Assembly: GCF_001659605.2 (NCBI RefSeq)
Contig: NC_035176.2
Location: 25,600,716-25,664,715 of the forward strand
Direction of reading: 5' to 3'
Length of the DNA: 64,000 nucleotides
DNA from: Manihot esculenta
Lineage: Eukaryota > Streptophyta > Magnoliopsida > Malpighiales > Euphorbiaceae
Under the pieces are notes generated by a model. It was not told where the DNA came from. It worked only from the letters and a program-made list of their open reading frames with translations, and did not search any database. Numbering within the stretch: the stretch's first letter is position 1; each line of letters starts with the position of its first letter. The position numbers were made by a program, and so were the translations under genes. Positions 46,845-58,761 of this stretch are shown in pieces.

Positions 46845-49133
46845 TCAATAGTAGGGTGGTGGAGGAGGTGAAGCGTACGAGACACCGGTGATCGGTGGCA
46901 ATGGCCCCTCGTACACTGGAGCTGGAGGAGGTGGACTTCCATAGAGCACGGCTGGAGGTGGCGGTGGAGGTGGATTTTCACATGGAATTGGAGGTGGCGG
47001 CGAGGGTGGAGGTGGAGAATGGTAAATTGGTGGTGAGGGTGGTGGTGGAGAATGGTGGTGAACTGGCGGTGGTGGAGATGCATAAGTTACAGGTGGAGGC
47101 GGAGGTGGCGATTTATAAACAGGTGGTGGGGGAGGTGGGGATGGGGATGGTGGTGGCTTGTAATGTGTTGGTGGAGGTGGTGGAGGAGGTGATGGTGGGG
47201 GTGGCGAATACTCTATACATGGTGGAGGGGGGGGTGGAGGTGGCTCTATACAAGGGGTTGGAGATGGCGGTGGTGGTGAATAGACTGGAGCAGGTGGAGG
47301 ATAGATAGGTGGTGGTGGAGGTGACAAGTAGGGATAGATAGGGGGTGGAGGTGGTGAATGTGGGGGCGGAGGTGAATAATGCGGCGGCGAAGGTGGCGGT
47401 GGAGAACTGTAATAGTAAGGAATTGGCGGTGGTGGGGAATATAATGGAGGTGGAGGAGGAGGTGAATTTGGTGGAGGAGGCGGCGGGGGTCGCACACAAG
47501 GAGGCAGTGGTGAAGGTGGTGGTGGAGATGGAGGAGGAGGCGATGGAGGTGGTGGAGATGGAGAAGGAGGAGGAGGTGAGGGTGGGGGAGGAGATGGAGG
47601 AGGTGGGGAAGGTGGAGGAGGGGGAGGAGAGTAAACTGGCGGGGGTGGCGGAGGTGGCGAAGGTGGTGGTGGAGAAGGAGGTGGTGGAGGGGGTGAATAT
47701 ACAGGTGGTGGAGGGGAAGGTGGAGGAGGAGGTGGTGAGTAGACTGGTGGTGGGGGAGGAGGTGAGTAAACTGGTGGTGGTGGTGGAGGAGGAGGTGAAA
47801 GCACAGGAGGAGGTGGTGAAAGGGGAATAACAACCGGTGGTGGTGGAGAAGGCGGGGGAGGAGCAGGAAAAGAGGGAACAAAAGGCTTACATCTAAACGC
47901 ATTACAATCCACAGGCTTAGATAAAAATGCCCTGCATTGCGCCGCAGATCTTTGTAAGGGCCTAGCAGGCAAGCAATTCGTCCTGTCATCGAAGTCCTTG
48001 AGGTTCAAGCACACCGGCGGCTCTCCAGTGAAGAAGTTATAAGAAAAGGTGAAGTTCTCCAAATTGGACAACCTGCATATGCTCGATGGAATACTCCCAG
48101 AGAGCATGTTATGAGCCACATTGAGCTGCTCAAGCCCGACCATACCTCCGAAAGTCTCCGGCAAAGGACCCATCAACTGATTAAAGCTCACATCCAAAAC
48201 ATTGAGATCCTTGAGCAAACCAATCTCCGGCGGCAAGCACGACTTGAGATGATTATTCATGAGGATGATTTCATTAAGATTTGTCATGTTGCCTAAGCTT
48301 GAAGGCACACAGCCATGGAAGTTGTTGTTGGCCAAAACGATAACAGAAACTGGTGAGTTGCCCAAATTGTCAGGAATATCGAAGACGAACCTGTTGTGGT
48401 TGATGAAGATTGCATCTAAATCTTTATCGAAAAGCTCTTTCGGTACGCTCCCTTCAAATTCATTGAACCTCAGATCCAAAAATTTCAGCATCGGTAGCTT
48501 GAGGACAACTTGAGGGAATTTCCCAGCAAATCTGTTGTTGCTAAGATCCAGCTCAAAAAGCAGCCTCAAATCTTTGAACTTGTGAGGTACAGTTCCACAA
48601 AACCTGTTAGAGTTTATATGAAACAATGCAAGATCCACCAGCAAGGACAGCTCCTCCGGCAAGAAGCCAGCGATGTCTCCGTGGTTGAGGTCAATGCCGG
48701 CGACAGTCTTGATGGTCTTATTATCGGGAGCTGAGGCACAGTATACCCCAGTGTAGTCGCAGACATTAGATCCGACCCAATTGGCAGTGATATTCAAAGG
48801 ATCAGAGTGAATAGCTTGTTTCCAAGCTTGCAATGCTATGTAAGCATTTCGAAGTCTTGGATTTTCAAAAACCATAGATGGGTCTACAGTGACTCTCTCA
48901 CCTCTATCGCCGAATTCATCTCTGTAATAAAGAAGCTGACGCTTCTTGATGAACAAAGCTTCAGCATCAGAGAGACGGCGTCCATGGGAGGAGAGAGTTG
49001 GGATCTTCTGCTGAGAGGCAGCAGAAGAGAAGCAAACAATTGTGGCAAGAAAGAACAAGGCAATGAGAAGAGAATAGAAGTGGGTGTTGTTCCTCGTCAT
49101 CTCATATGAGAAATCTGATTTAGCAAATGCCAA
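46845..49133 (-). CDS. LRX: Leucine-rich repeat extensin (LRX3/4/5-like)
   Basis: Single exon, 762 codons, on minus. The second Met (residue 12, base 49100) directly precedes a good signal peptide (THFYSLLIALFFLATIVCFS) and may be the true start. After a Ser/Arg-rich linker come an LRR N-cap (NWVGSNVCDYTGVYC), about ten LRRs between residues 125 and 365 (LFELDLSNNRFAGKFP, LNEIILMNNHLKSCLP), a Cys-rich hinge with CNAFRCKPF, and an extensin domain from about residue 415 made of SPPPP, VYSPPPPPP and related repeats, ending GVSYASPPPPPYY. LRX proteins are secreted. Their LRR part binds RALF peptides and the extensin part anchors in the cell wall, so they link wall state to growth. The tail's Tyr-containing repeats allow cross-linking. 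Frames on the opposite strand are mirror artefacts of the proline repeats. Confidence 0.95.
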   Translation of the reverse strand: MAFAKSDFSYEMTRNNTHFYSLLIALFFLATIVCFSSAASQQKIPTLSSHGRRLSDAEALFIKKRQLLYYRDEFGDRGERVTVDPSMVFENPRLRNAYIALQAWKQAIHSDPLNITANWVGSNVCDYTGVYCASAPDNKTIKTVAGIDLNHGDIAGFLPEELSLLVDLALFHINSNRFCGTVPHKFKDLRLLFELDLSNNRFAGKFPQVVLKLPMLKFLDLRFNEFEGSVPKELFDKDLDAIFINHNRFVFDIPDNLGNSPVSVIVLANNNFHGCVPSSLGNMTNLNEIILMNNHLKSCLPPEIGLLKDLNVLDVSFNQLMGPLPETFGGMVGLEQLNVAHNMLSGSIPSSICRLSNLENFTFSYNFFTGEPPVCLNLKDFDDRTNCLPARPLQRSAAQCRAFLSKPVDCNAFRCKPFVPSFPAPPPPSPPPPVVIPLSPPPPVLSPPPPPPPPVYSPPPPPPVYSPPPPPPSPPPPVYSPPPPPPSPPPPSPPPPPPPVYSPPPPPPSPPPPSPPPPSPPPPSPSPPPPSPPPPSPPPPSPLPPCVRPPPPPPPNSPPPPPPLYSPPPPIPYYYSSPPPPSPPHYSPPPPHSPPPPPIYPYLSPPPPPIYPPPAPVYSPPPPSPTPCIEPPPPPPPPCIEYSPPPPSPPPPPPPTHYKPPPSPSPPPPPPVYKSPPPPPPVTYASPPPPVHHHSPPPPSPPIYHSPPPPSPPPPIPCENPPPPPPPAVLYGSPPPPAPVYEGPLPPITGVSYASPPPPPYY
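46850..47890 (-). repeat. Extensin-coding SPPPP repeat tract
   Basis: On plus it appears as GGTGGTGGAGG-like purine/G-rich repetition, about 1 kb, internal to the LRR-extensin gene. Prone to copy-number change and collapse in assembly. Confidence 0.9.
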
Positions 49134-52100
49134 TTTCTCTGTTCCTCACCCAAGAAGATTTTGCAGAGAATGGGTTGAAATCTCATAGAGATTTTGGGTT
49201 TGGGGCTTTTCCAAGTGATTTTGGAGATGTGTGTGAAAGGGAAGAAGAAGAAGAAATAATGCATTAAAGGACAGCTAACTCACAGCTCAAAAGCCCACCA
49301 GATTCTCTCTCTCCCCCTTATTCATTTTTCATTTATTTATTTTTAAATATTCTCTTTTTTATTTTAAAATAATTTAAACTAATTCCATTCAACTTCTCAA
49401 TCACAAAAATTATAAAGTTAAAATTAAAAAATACCAAAACTATTAATTTTCCCTTTGTTTTGTCCCTGCCGTAATCATAAGCCACTTTACAATACCTCTT
49501 TTAAAAAAAATCGTATCTTTTTTTTTTTAAAAAAAAAAAAGAGAAGCTAAAATGAAGGGTAATTATGGACCATAATTTTAAAAACAGAAGTAGTTAGAAT
49601 ACAAAAAAGAAAAAGTTGTAAATTAGAGAAGTAGGTGGTGGCAGCAAATTCCGGCGGGGTTGACCAAAAATTGAAAGGGCGCAGTTGCCGGAAGATGGAT
49701 GATTGATGTCACGAGATGGCGGTGAAATTAGCACGTTAAGTGGTACTTGGTGGTGAAATGGGGTGGTGGGGACAATTGACCAGAGGATTTTTAATCCACC
49801 GTTGAAGCTGGGTGGTGACAGAGTTGTTTTGTTGGTTGGTTTAGTTGTTATTTGCCTAATCGATGAATTATTAGAAACTATCATTTTATTATATTGAGTT
49901 GATAAATCAAATTAATAATATCCTAATCAGTAATTAAAAATAATTAAAATTTCATATTTGCATAGAAGTTAAATTCAACTTAAATTTACAAAAATTTAAA
50001 TTATTATAATTACTTATTTAAATATTATTTACTTGATATATTATTTTAATAATATAATAATTTTCATTGCAGAATATTAGCAATAAATTTTTTTAATTAT
50101 TTTAAAATTTTTAAAAACATACGTATAATATATTAATAAAATTACTGTTGTTTATTAATAATATAATAATACAGATATTATTTTAATATAAATTAAATTA
50201 CAGACTTTAATAATCGAATGAAACCATAAAATATTTTTTTATATTTCTTCTTTTAAAATTGAATTTGATTTCTGCTCCAATTATTTCAGGAAATAATTTA
50301 CAAATGCATTTATATAATTTTTTATAAATGAATATATGAAAAGAATATTTCACATAAAAAATATTTTTTAATAAATAATTTAATTTTTATTATTTATCTT
50401 TAATTAAAAAAATTAAAAATATTGATATATTTATATATAATAGTGTTAATAAAATCTTCAAATATTAAAAAAATAATTTCACACTTTCAATTTATTTTAA
50501 TTTAAAAAATAAAAAAATATTAATAAATTTATATATAATAGTCTGATAAAACTCAAAGTTTAAAAAATAGCTTTATATTTTGAAAATTACTTAATTTTAT
50601 CTTTAACTAAGAATATATATTTTATTAACAATTTTTATGAGTGTTTAAATATTATAAAACATAAAAAATATTTTTCAAAACAAATAGAAATATAATCTAA
50701 TTTTTACTTTAAAACGTTTTACTTATTTTGATTTTTATGGTTTAATTTAATTTAAAATTGAACTGATGGAATTATTTAATATATTTTTATAAAATAAAAT
50801 TTATTATAATTTTAATATCTATATATAATATATTTTAATTAATTGAATATTTACATCTAAATAAATTTATTAATTTAATTATGTCAGATTAGGCATTAAG
50901 TAATTTAAATACTGAAAAATGCTTATACGGTGATGACGATGGATTCAAAGTCATCAGTATAGATGTTAGTCAACACCAATACCATGTTTTGCGCAAAGAC
51001 TTGAGAAGGAAAATTTATGGTTTTCAATTGCAACTGCTTGAAAGTCATATTCCCATTATTAATCACATTAAAATAAGAGGAAAGTAAAGAAAAGTCTTAC
51101 GTATTTTTACTAATTTTTTATTTTAGAGTTTATAATTTAATTTATATTAAAATAATATTTATAATATCATATTATTAATAAAAAAATTTATATATTATAA
51201 AATATTAATTTAATATAAATTAAATTATAAATTATAAAATAAAAATCAATGAATTATTATATATATTATTTTAATATAAATTGAAATATAAATTTAAAAT
51301 GAAAATGTGAGAAATTATAAAATATTTTTTATTTTTATCTTAAAATAAATTATTTTAACTTTTTTTCAATTTTAAGCATATAGATTAAATTGTTATTAAT
51401 AAGATTGTAATTGTTCAATGAAAATTTTATGTATTTTAGTATAAAATTAATGATTTAATTATTTTTTTGTATTTTTTTAATTTCAATATGTTTGAAAAAA
51501 AAAAAAAATTGACGCCTGACATGACATAATACTTGAAGAAAGTTTAATTTTGACCCTAAGATTTTCTTTCAATATGCAAAAAAGAAAATTTAATTTGATA
51601 CTAATTTTTTACTTTAATTAATTCGTTTTTTTAACGGTTAAGGAGTTTTAATTTTTTATTAAAAAATAAAATAATATTTATTTGTAATTTAATATTTTAT
51701 TAGTATAATAGTAATAATAATAATAATATTTAATTATTATTGAATAATGATTTTTTATTACATGAAATTACTTTTAAAGATGAGCGATAAAAATAAAAAT
51801 TATCTTAAATTTGAGTGAAAATAAATAAAAATTACCAGTGAAACTTAACGCTTTTACGAAATTAAAGAGCCATTTTCAAAGAAATTAAAGAAGAAAACAA
51901 ACGGTTAACGTGCACAACTGACTAGTCAGTCTGAAGACATCCGTTACTTTCAAATTAGGATCCGACGAACAGCTCCTTATTAAAAAAAATCAAAATGGAT
52001 CAGAGGTGTAAAAAGCTCTATGCATGTTACTTGTCCTTGTCGCCCTATCATCAATTATGATTATCAACATTTGCTTGATGATGACATGGATTTCATATTA

Positions 52101-54012
52101 TGATTTTATCAAGCTTTTAGTTTTCTTAAGAGCACCTGATGCAAGAAAATGGCTTCCGCCAAGTGTTTCTGGGTCCCACGCGTCATGTTCTGCACAGTTT
52201 GATCGTCGGCATTTGATCATGGGTCCCACTATCGTGTACTGCACCCGCTTCCCCCCTTACGCGTCGCCGTTCTTTTCAAGTTATATTTATTCTTCTTTGC
52301 CAACAATGCCCTTCCACCGAAATAAGGTGAATAATGAATCTCGTTAAACAGAGATTTTAGCTTTTTCGTTTCTTTTTTTTTTTAAATATATTTTATTTTG
52401 CTATTTTTTTAAACTCAAAATATTAAAGCAAAATTAAATTATAAAATAAAAAATTCAATTAAACCAGAGAGAATTATGGATAAAATTTAGAGCAACAGAT
52501 TAAATCTTGAGATGACATAATGTTTGACTATCCTCATGAGCAATCATATTTGCTTATCTCAAAATTTATATTCAAAGTTAATCATATTATTGTAAAATAA
52601 AAATATTAAAATTATTAATAATTTTTTTAAATTCACATCAATCATTGTTGTAAGATCCAAAAATATTAACTTTAAAATCCTTTCATCTATAGTCATTAAA
52701 TTCTAAATTTTAATTTATTTCAAAAAAATTATTAATATTTAAATATTTACATAAAATAATCACTTAAATAAGATTTTAATAAATTTCTCAGTGAAATTTA
52801 TATATACTTATTTTATATAGCTTAAAATAATAATAAAAAATTCAATTATCATATAAAAATAAACATAGAAAAAAAAATCATTTCAGCCAATTAGATAAAT
52901 TTATAAAAAAAAAATCAATTTTTCTTATGTTTTTTCATTTAAAATATTGAAATACACAATGAAATAAAAGTCTTCTAAAAAAAGTTCATGATGAAATATA
53001 AAAAATGTGAGGAATAAGATTTTTCATTTTTGTTTAAACTATTAGATTTAAATCTTTTTATTTATTTTTAATAAAAAATTAAAATTTTTTTATTTTTTAT
53101 TAATTAAAATTTAATTCTTTAAAAATATTATAAAATTACCTATTTTAAATTATTTTCAAAAAATACTTTAAGATTATATTTCATTATAAAAATTATTTAT
53201 TGTAAAAAGAAGTTATAATAATATTGTCATTAAACTCTCTTTAATTTTACTAATATATATTTTAAAATTACAGAAATTATTTATTGTATTTTTAAAAGTA
53301 GAATAATTAATTAATTAATTTTAGAATCTCACAATGAGTAATTAATAATTATTCCTAAAATTAAAGAGAAAAAAAAAGAGACCAGAATCGAAGTGGGGTC
53401 AGCCATGCAGGGTAAATAGACATTCTGTAGAAATCACAATACCTTTAGAGACAAGGCCCACACTTTTCGCCAGTGGCAGGTCCATCCTCGTTACTGTGCT
53501 TTCAGGCTCACGTTATCCTCTCTTTTCCCTCGCATTCTTCCTCCACTCTTTCGGTCTTTATATATTTTTAAGGATAAATGACTCAAAAAAATATATTAAA
53601 ATTTTTTTTTACAAAATTTACATTTTCATTAATTTTAAGTAAATAATTTACAGTTTAATTTCTATAATATAAAAAATTTATTAATTAATTTTTAAATTTT
53701 ATAAAATATAAACTAATTAATGGGACAAACATTTGCCAAGTTGGTGCCACCAAACTAATAAAAGCATTGTTTGATTACGAAGAGAAGATATGGTTTTGCT
53801 TCTTTAAATGTGATGAATATTTGGTAAAACTATATTATATAATTTGATTTGTTTTGTTAATTAATAAGAATAAAAGAAAAAGAAATGATGAGAAGAGATT
53901 TAGTAATTTGTGGTCCTTGAATACAACTGTCCCTTTACTAGTGCCATATGATGCTTATCAACAACTTGGCTACCAACTATAAAGATAAGATGCTTGCCCC
54001 TTTGGCTAAGGT
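49134..54012. other. Intergenic DNA, no gene seen
   Basis: 49134-49330 is the upstream and likely 5' UTR region of the LRX gene. A 96-codon minus frame at 49594-49884 is unrecognised. 52120-52340 is a GC-richer patch with two GGGTCCCAC motifs (52171, 52221) and a 107-codon frame (52024-52347) that I do not recognise. 53370-53570 is another less AT-rich patch ending CTTTATATATTTT. The rest is A/T low complexity. Confidence 0.55.
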
Positions 54013-54070
54013 CCCTAACCCTAACCCTAACCCTAACCCTAACCCTAACCCTAACCCTAACCCTAACCCT
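54013..54070 (+). repeat. Interstitial telomere-like (CCCTAA)n array
   Basis: Nine perfect CCCTAA units plus CCCT, 58 bp. The unit is the 6-base form (TTAGGG on minus), not the 7-base TTTAGGG unit of most plants. Confidence 0.97.
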
Positions 54071-54219
54071 CATGCCTAGAAAAATACCTTCTTCTCATAG
54101 TTACTTCAACACCATGTTTATAGTGGCCTAATTTTTTATATTGACATGTCTAACTAATGCTTAACATATTAGAGTAACCAATTCCTTTAGATTTTTTCTT
54201 TTTAATTACATGTATTAGG

Positions 54220-54540
54220 AGTGTGATTTCGGTTTTTGTTATAATTTATTTAAAAATCATAATCAACTTTATTTAGTTTAGTGGCTAAAACACATATAAT
54301 TCATTTAAAAAATCGAGTTTGAATATCTGCTTTTCATTTTCTATTAAAAAAAATTATAATTTAATTAAAATTTGATATGATTTTATTTTATTTTTTTATT
54401 ATTTTAGATTCGGATTAATTTTTAATAAAGAATTAAAATCAAACCAGGATTATAAAAAAATTTTAATTTAATATGATTCTTAATATTTCGATATGGTTTA
54501 TCGGCTTGATTTGAGTTTAATGATCGTGTACCGCTTTAAT
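54220..54540. repeat. Possible degenerate hAT-like MITE copy
   Basis: It begins GGAGTGTGATTTCGGTTTTTG and ends GGTTTATCGGCTTGATTTGAG with AT-rich middle text in the family style. Ends uncertain. Confidence 0.35.
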
Positions 54541-54980
54541 ATGTATCTTTAATTTTTTAAATTAAAATTAAATAATATTTACACTAAAACATAAAATACT
54601 CACAATAAAAATATTTACTAAGAGCAAAATTTCCAAGTTCGCTTAATTGAGAAAAATGCTAAAGCACTCATCGTAAAATGTTTAGTGATAAATCAAACTA
54701 TGACAGAGAAGTAAAATGCTATTTAATTCCATAATTAAGTGAAACTTATATATCAAGTATTATATTTTTAAAAATCTTTTGTAGCTGCTTTATTTTTTTT
54801 TAATTTATCTACACCGTAAAAATATATAGCTAGTTTTGCCTTATTTTATTCACAATGTAATTATTATAATTATATATATGTCGACAATTCAATCTATGTA
54901 TATAATTTAAACATACACAATAATGAAATAAATGAATTTTATAATGCATTTCTCGCAGTAATTTAAAGTTTTAAAATTAA

Positions 54981-55470
54981 TGCGACATAATAATCGATCA
55001 AAATAAGTTATAAGCTGTTACCATAAGATAAAATCATGTGGCAAGAGTTTGATAAGCGATTCTACCCATAAAAAGAAAGTCTCGGACACCGTAACGCTTA
55101 TTTTTTCATCAAAACTCGCCCTCTCCTGAGTAGGTTGAGACTTTATGAAAGTTACCGTTGATGGATATAATCCAATAGATCCACATTACACCTATAATCG
55201 CAGGATTTCTTATCTACTAGCCAGTACTAGTATGATTTTCAAAAGATTTGATAGATAACTCCACCTTACAATATAAAAGTTAATGTGCACAGAAATTAAG
55301 ATACACATCCTTATACATTCATTATGAGTTCAAAGTAATTCATTACATTCGTACATTCTATCATTTTATTGATTTGAGTGTCAGAGTGGCTGCTTATAGG
55401 CGCCAACCATCTCACATCTTCTCTTTTGCAAATTGACCAATCACAGTTCAGCTCTATTTCAGCTATATCA
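54981..55470 (+). repeat. 5' LTR of the short Gypsy element
   Basis: It aligns along its length with the LTR at 57289: AAATAAG, AAAACTCGCCCTCTC, TATAAAAGTTAATGTGCACA (TATA box near 55270), TATTTCAGCTATATCA at the end. Confidence 0.85.
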
Positions 55471-55490
55471 TTTAGTTCTATTGCCAGAAT
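55471..55490 (+). other. Decayed primer-binding site
   Basis: TTTAGTTCTATTGCCAGAAT directly follows the LTR. It resembles the Gypsy site TTTGGCGCCGTTGCCGG with CpG positions changed to TG/CA-type bases. Confidence 0.55.
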
Positions 55491-55588
55491 ATCCATTGAA
55501 TTCTTCCTATTCATTTGGATTAAAATTGATTTTCTATTCATTTTCTCTTAAAATGACACTTTTCTTTTTTTTTTTTCCTACTCTCCAA

Positions 55589-57260
55589 ATGGATGATAAT
55601 TCACAAATTGTTGCTAAGTCTATTGCCAACAAAGGGGCCATCATTACTTCCACCCCCAACAGTGGACAAAATACACCTTCTATGGTCAGTGAGGCAGACC
55701 TCAACAATTTGAATAACGAGCAAATGCTCTAGTAGGAGGAAAACTACGGCCTGGACAATGCCTCACCCTTATCAGAGGAGATCCTGGCAGAAACCTTCCC
55801 TACCAAGTTTAAGCTGCCAAGCTTGGACAAGTATGATGGAACAACAAATCCCAAGAGTCACTTAGCGACCTTCAAGACAAGGACGCAACTTCAAGACGTC
55901 AATGACTTTATATTGTGATGAGTGTTTCCATCCACACTCACAGATTTAGCTTAGAAATGGTACAAACATCTTAGCTCAGGTTCTATTCAAAGCTTTACTT
56001 AATTTACTATAATGTTTAAGTCTAGATTTATCACTTGCATTCCTCCTAAAAAACTCTCCTCTGACTTATGGAAGATCTTCTAAAGAGAGGGTGAGTCTTT
56101 AAGGAGTTTTATTTCACATTTCAATGCTAAAGCGATATAGGTGGAAGAACTAAATCACGAAATAACATACCAGATGCTGAAAAAGAAAACTCGTAACATC
56201 AAATTCATGGATTTGTTGATCAAGAATTCTGCCACTACTTATCAGCAACTGATGGATAAAGCTAAAAAATATATAAGGCTTAATGACGAGGTCTAGGCGC
56301 TGAGGGAAGACAAGAGGATGAGGCAAAAGTAAACCCAGAAGCCGGAGAGGCGAGGGTATGAAGGAGGCCATAAAAACTATCTAGTGTCCTAAGGAAGGGA
56401 CGACCGAGATAAATATAAGAATTACACACTATTTAATGACTCACGGACACACATTCTAATGTGGATAAGGAAAAACGATAAAGAGGTTAGATGGCCTTCC
56501 AAGCTCAATCATGAGAAAGCTAGCAGACGAGACAGGACCAAGTACTGCTGTTTCCATGAAGATCACGGGCATACAACGGAGGAATGCTAGCAGCTCAAAG
56601 AAGAGATCGAGAGATTAATAAGGGATGACACGCTTTGAAACTTTGCTAGAAATGACAGAGAAGAGAGGAGATCCAAGCCTGAGGTAAGAACTCCTGAAAA
56701 TACCCTTGATAGTGAATATGTGGAGATTATACATATGATTACAGGACCTAACGATGACAAGAGAAAGAACAAGCGTGCCAATAAAGATGTCTTGTCTATA
56801 GAGCAGGAACCATGGGCAAAATAGGAGATAAAGTTCGGACCTGTAGATAAGGCGACTTAGTTTTTTCATAATGACCCATTAGTCATTAGTATTCGATTAA
56901 ATAGATATGACGTGAGGTGGTGGTCGACACAGGTAGCTCAGTCGATCTCATCAACCTAGATGTTTTTAACAAGCTAAGTTTAGATAAGAAAAACCTTGCT
57001 AAGGTCTCCTATTCGTTAGTAGGATTATGGGATAAGATCGTGGCAATATTGGGCACCATTAATCTCCATTCGCATGCAATATAATATTTGGTCTTCCAGT
57101 CTTAAACTGTCACAGAGCAAGGTAGCTGGTACGAATAATGGTCGAGAAGCGAGGCAATTGATATTTATTCACAGAGCAAGCGAAATGACATGGGTATGGA
57201 GAGCCAATGCACACGTGCCACGTGTACTAGACCATGAAAACAACTGTAAACTTCAAATAT
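55589..57260 (+). pseudogene. Gypsy gag-protease pseudogene
   Basis: It begins at an ATG at 55589 (MDDNSQIVAK). Across several stops it reads a Retrotrans_gag domain: FKLPSLDKYDGTTNPKSHL, later KWYKHL, then SRFITCIPPKK and LRSFISHFNAKA. A zinc-knuckle-like CCFHEDHGHTTEEC follows at about 56543-56590, and a protease active site VVDTGSSVDLINL near 56923-56960. In-frame stops occur near 55731, 55916, 55952, 56082, 56139, 56296 and others, and at least one frameshift precedes protease. The frame fades at about 57060-57260. The family is clear; no function remains. Confidence 0.85.
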
Positions 57261-57275
57261 GAAGTATCAAAGACC

Positions 57276-57286
57276 AGCGGGGGACT
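57276..57286 (+). other. Polypurine tract of the short Gypsy element
   Basis: AGCGGGGGACT lies two bases before the 3' LTR start TGATACTACA, where plus-strand synthesis would be primed. Confidence 0.65.
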
Positions 57287-57288
57287 TC

Positions 57289-57778
57289 TGATACTACATA
57301 ATTATCACTCAAAATAAGTCATGAGCTGTCATCATAAGATAGGGCCATGTGATAAGGGTCTGATAAGCTGATACGCGGTCCCATCCATAGAAAGGAAGAT
57401 TCGGACATCGTAGTGTTTGGCTCTTCACCAAGACTCGCCCTCTCTTGAGCAGTCGATACTTTATAAAAAGTTACAGTTAGCGGATATAATCTAGTAGATC
57501 CCATTACACATATAATCGCGAAATCTCTTATCCACTAGTTGGTGCATATCAAATTTTGATAACCAACTCCACCTTCTTATAGTATAAAAGTTAATGTGCA
57601 CAGAAATTAAAGTACACATTTTTACACATTTATTATGAATTCAAAATAATTCATTATTCGTCCATTCTATCAGTTTACTAATTTGAGCATTGAAATAGCT
57701 GTCCATAAATGCCAACGGCCTCACATTTTCTTTTTGACAAATTGATAATTGCAATTTAACTCTATTTCAACCGTATTA
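57289..57778 (+). repeat. 3' LTR of the short Gypsy element
   Basis: It opens TGATACTACATAATTATCAC and shares the whole order of blocks with the 5' LTR, including TAGTATAAAAGTTAATGTGC. Its end TATTTCAACCGTATTA has lost the final CA. Confidence 0.85.
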
Positions 57779-58752
57779 AAAATTATAAAGATTAAATAGA
57801 TTACTTTTAAAATATAAAATTAATATGTTCATTTAAAGACTAAATTATAATTTATAAAAAATATGAAATACTTTATATTTGTAAATATATTTTAACATTG
57901 ATTAATTTCATTATTAATAATTGTATTTAATTGTATCTTATTTTTAAAATAAATATAATTAAAAAATTAATAAAAATATATTTTTTAATATATTAAAAAA
58001 ATAAAGTGAATAAAAATTATCAAACAAACTAAATATTTCATAGATGGGTAGGAACAAGAATTTTTAAAGACTAAAACCTAATTAATATTTTAAGAAAATA
58101 ATTTTTTAAAAAAGTTTTTATTTAATAATTTTATGAAGGAATCACTAAATTTTTTATTTAGGAATAAAAATGGAGGAAGAAATAATTATGCCCAAGAAAT
58201 GTGGTCTTTCGTCTTAAGCTTTATTTATTTAATTTTAGAAAAAGGCAGGAATTATATGAGAAGTTATTGACCAGAAATTTGAGTGTCGGTGTTCGATTAA
58301 TACATAAAGTGCCTAACTTTATTTATTAATTATCCAAAACTGAGGCTTTCTTACCGACAATCAAATTTCAGTAAATAAATATAATATAAAATTAAAATTA
58401 TTTTTTTATAATTTTAAAAATAAATATTTTTTTAAAAAAGTCAATAAACTTATTATATTATAAAATCTTGAACCATAAACTTATTATGGAGAAAATTTTT
58501 CTAAAGGACTATAATTGAACAACAGGTTGTTTGATTAGTAATTGCAACTAACAAGTTGAATTTCTTTTATATAATTAAAAAAAATGCATTATAATATTAT
58601 TAAATATAAAATAAATTATTCATTAAAATATATTATTATATATAATAAATTAAAATTTATTTATATTTTAAATTATTATTAAATTGTTAATTTAATAGTA
58701 TTAAATTAAATTAATAATTTTACACCCACTATTTATGAAATTTGACGTGTAA
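57779..58752. other. AT-rich intergenic DNA, no gene seen
   Basis: Homopolymer-rich A/T sequence. No gene or structured repeat seen. Confidence 0.6.
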
Positions 58753-58761
58753 AATTTAAAA

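Larger units (their letters stand above)
54981..57778 (+). mobile_element. Short Gypsy LTR retrotransposon with gag-pro only
   Basis: Two direct LTRs (54981-55470 and 57289-57778) flank a 1.8-kb interior. A primer-binding-like site follows the left LTR and a polypurine tract AGCGGGGGACT (57276-57286) precedes the right one. The interior has decayed gag and the start of protease but no reverse transcriptase, RNase H or integrase, so it would have moved only with help. LTRs differ at many sites (roughly a fifth by eye), so insertion is old. No target duplication is clear (ATTAA versus AAAAA). Confidence 0.85.

Noticed and set aside
46895..47989. Several long open frames on both strands over the LRR-extensin tail (137, 161, 128 and 247 codons)
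   Set aside because: They are other-frame and opposite-strand shadows of proline codon repeats (GGTGGA text), not independent genes.
49594..49884. 96-codon minus frame upstream of the LRX gene
   Set aside because: No recognisable family, ends in Phe-rich poly-T translation.
52024..52347. 107-codon frame as a possible small gene
   Set aside because: No recognised domain, N-terminal half is AT-driven hydrophobic text, no promoter or splice support.
54013..54070. Reading the CCCTAA array as a true chromosome end
   Set aside because: It is only 58 bp and is followed by a further 10 kb of ordinary sequence including a Gypsy element.
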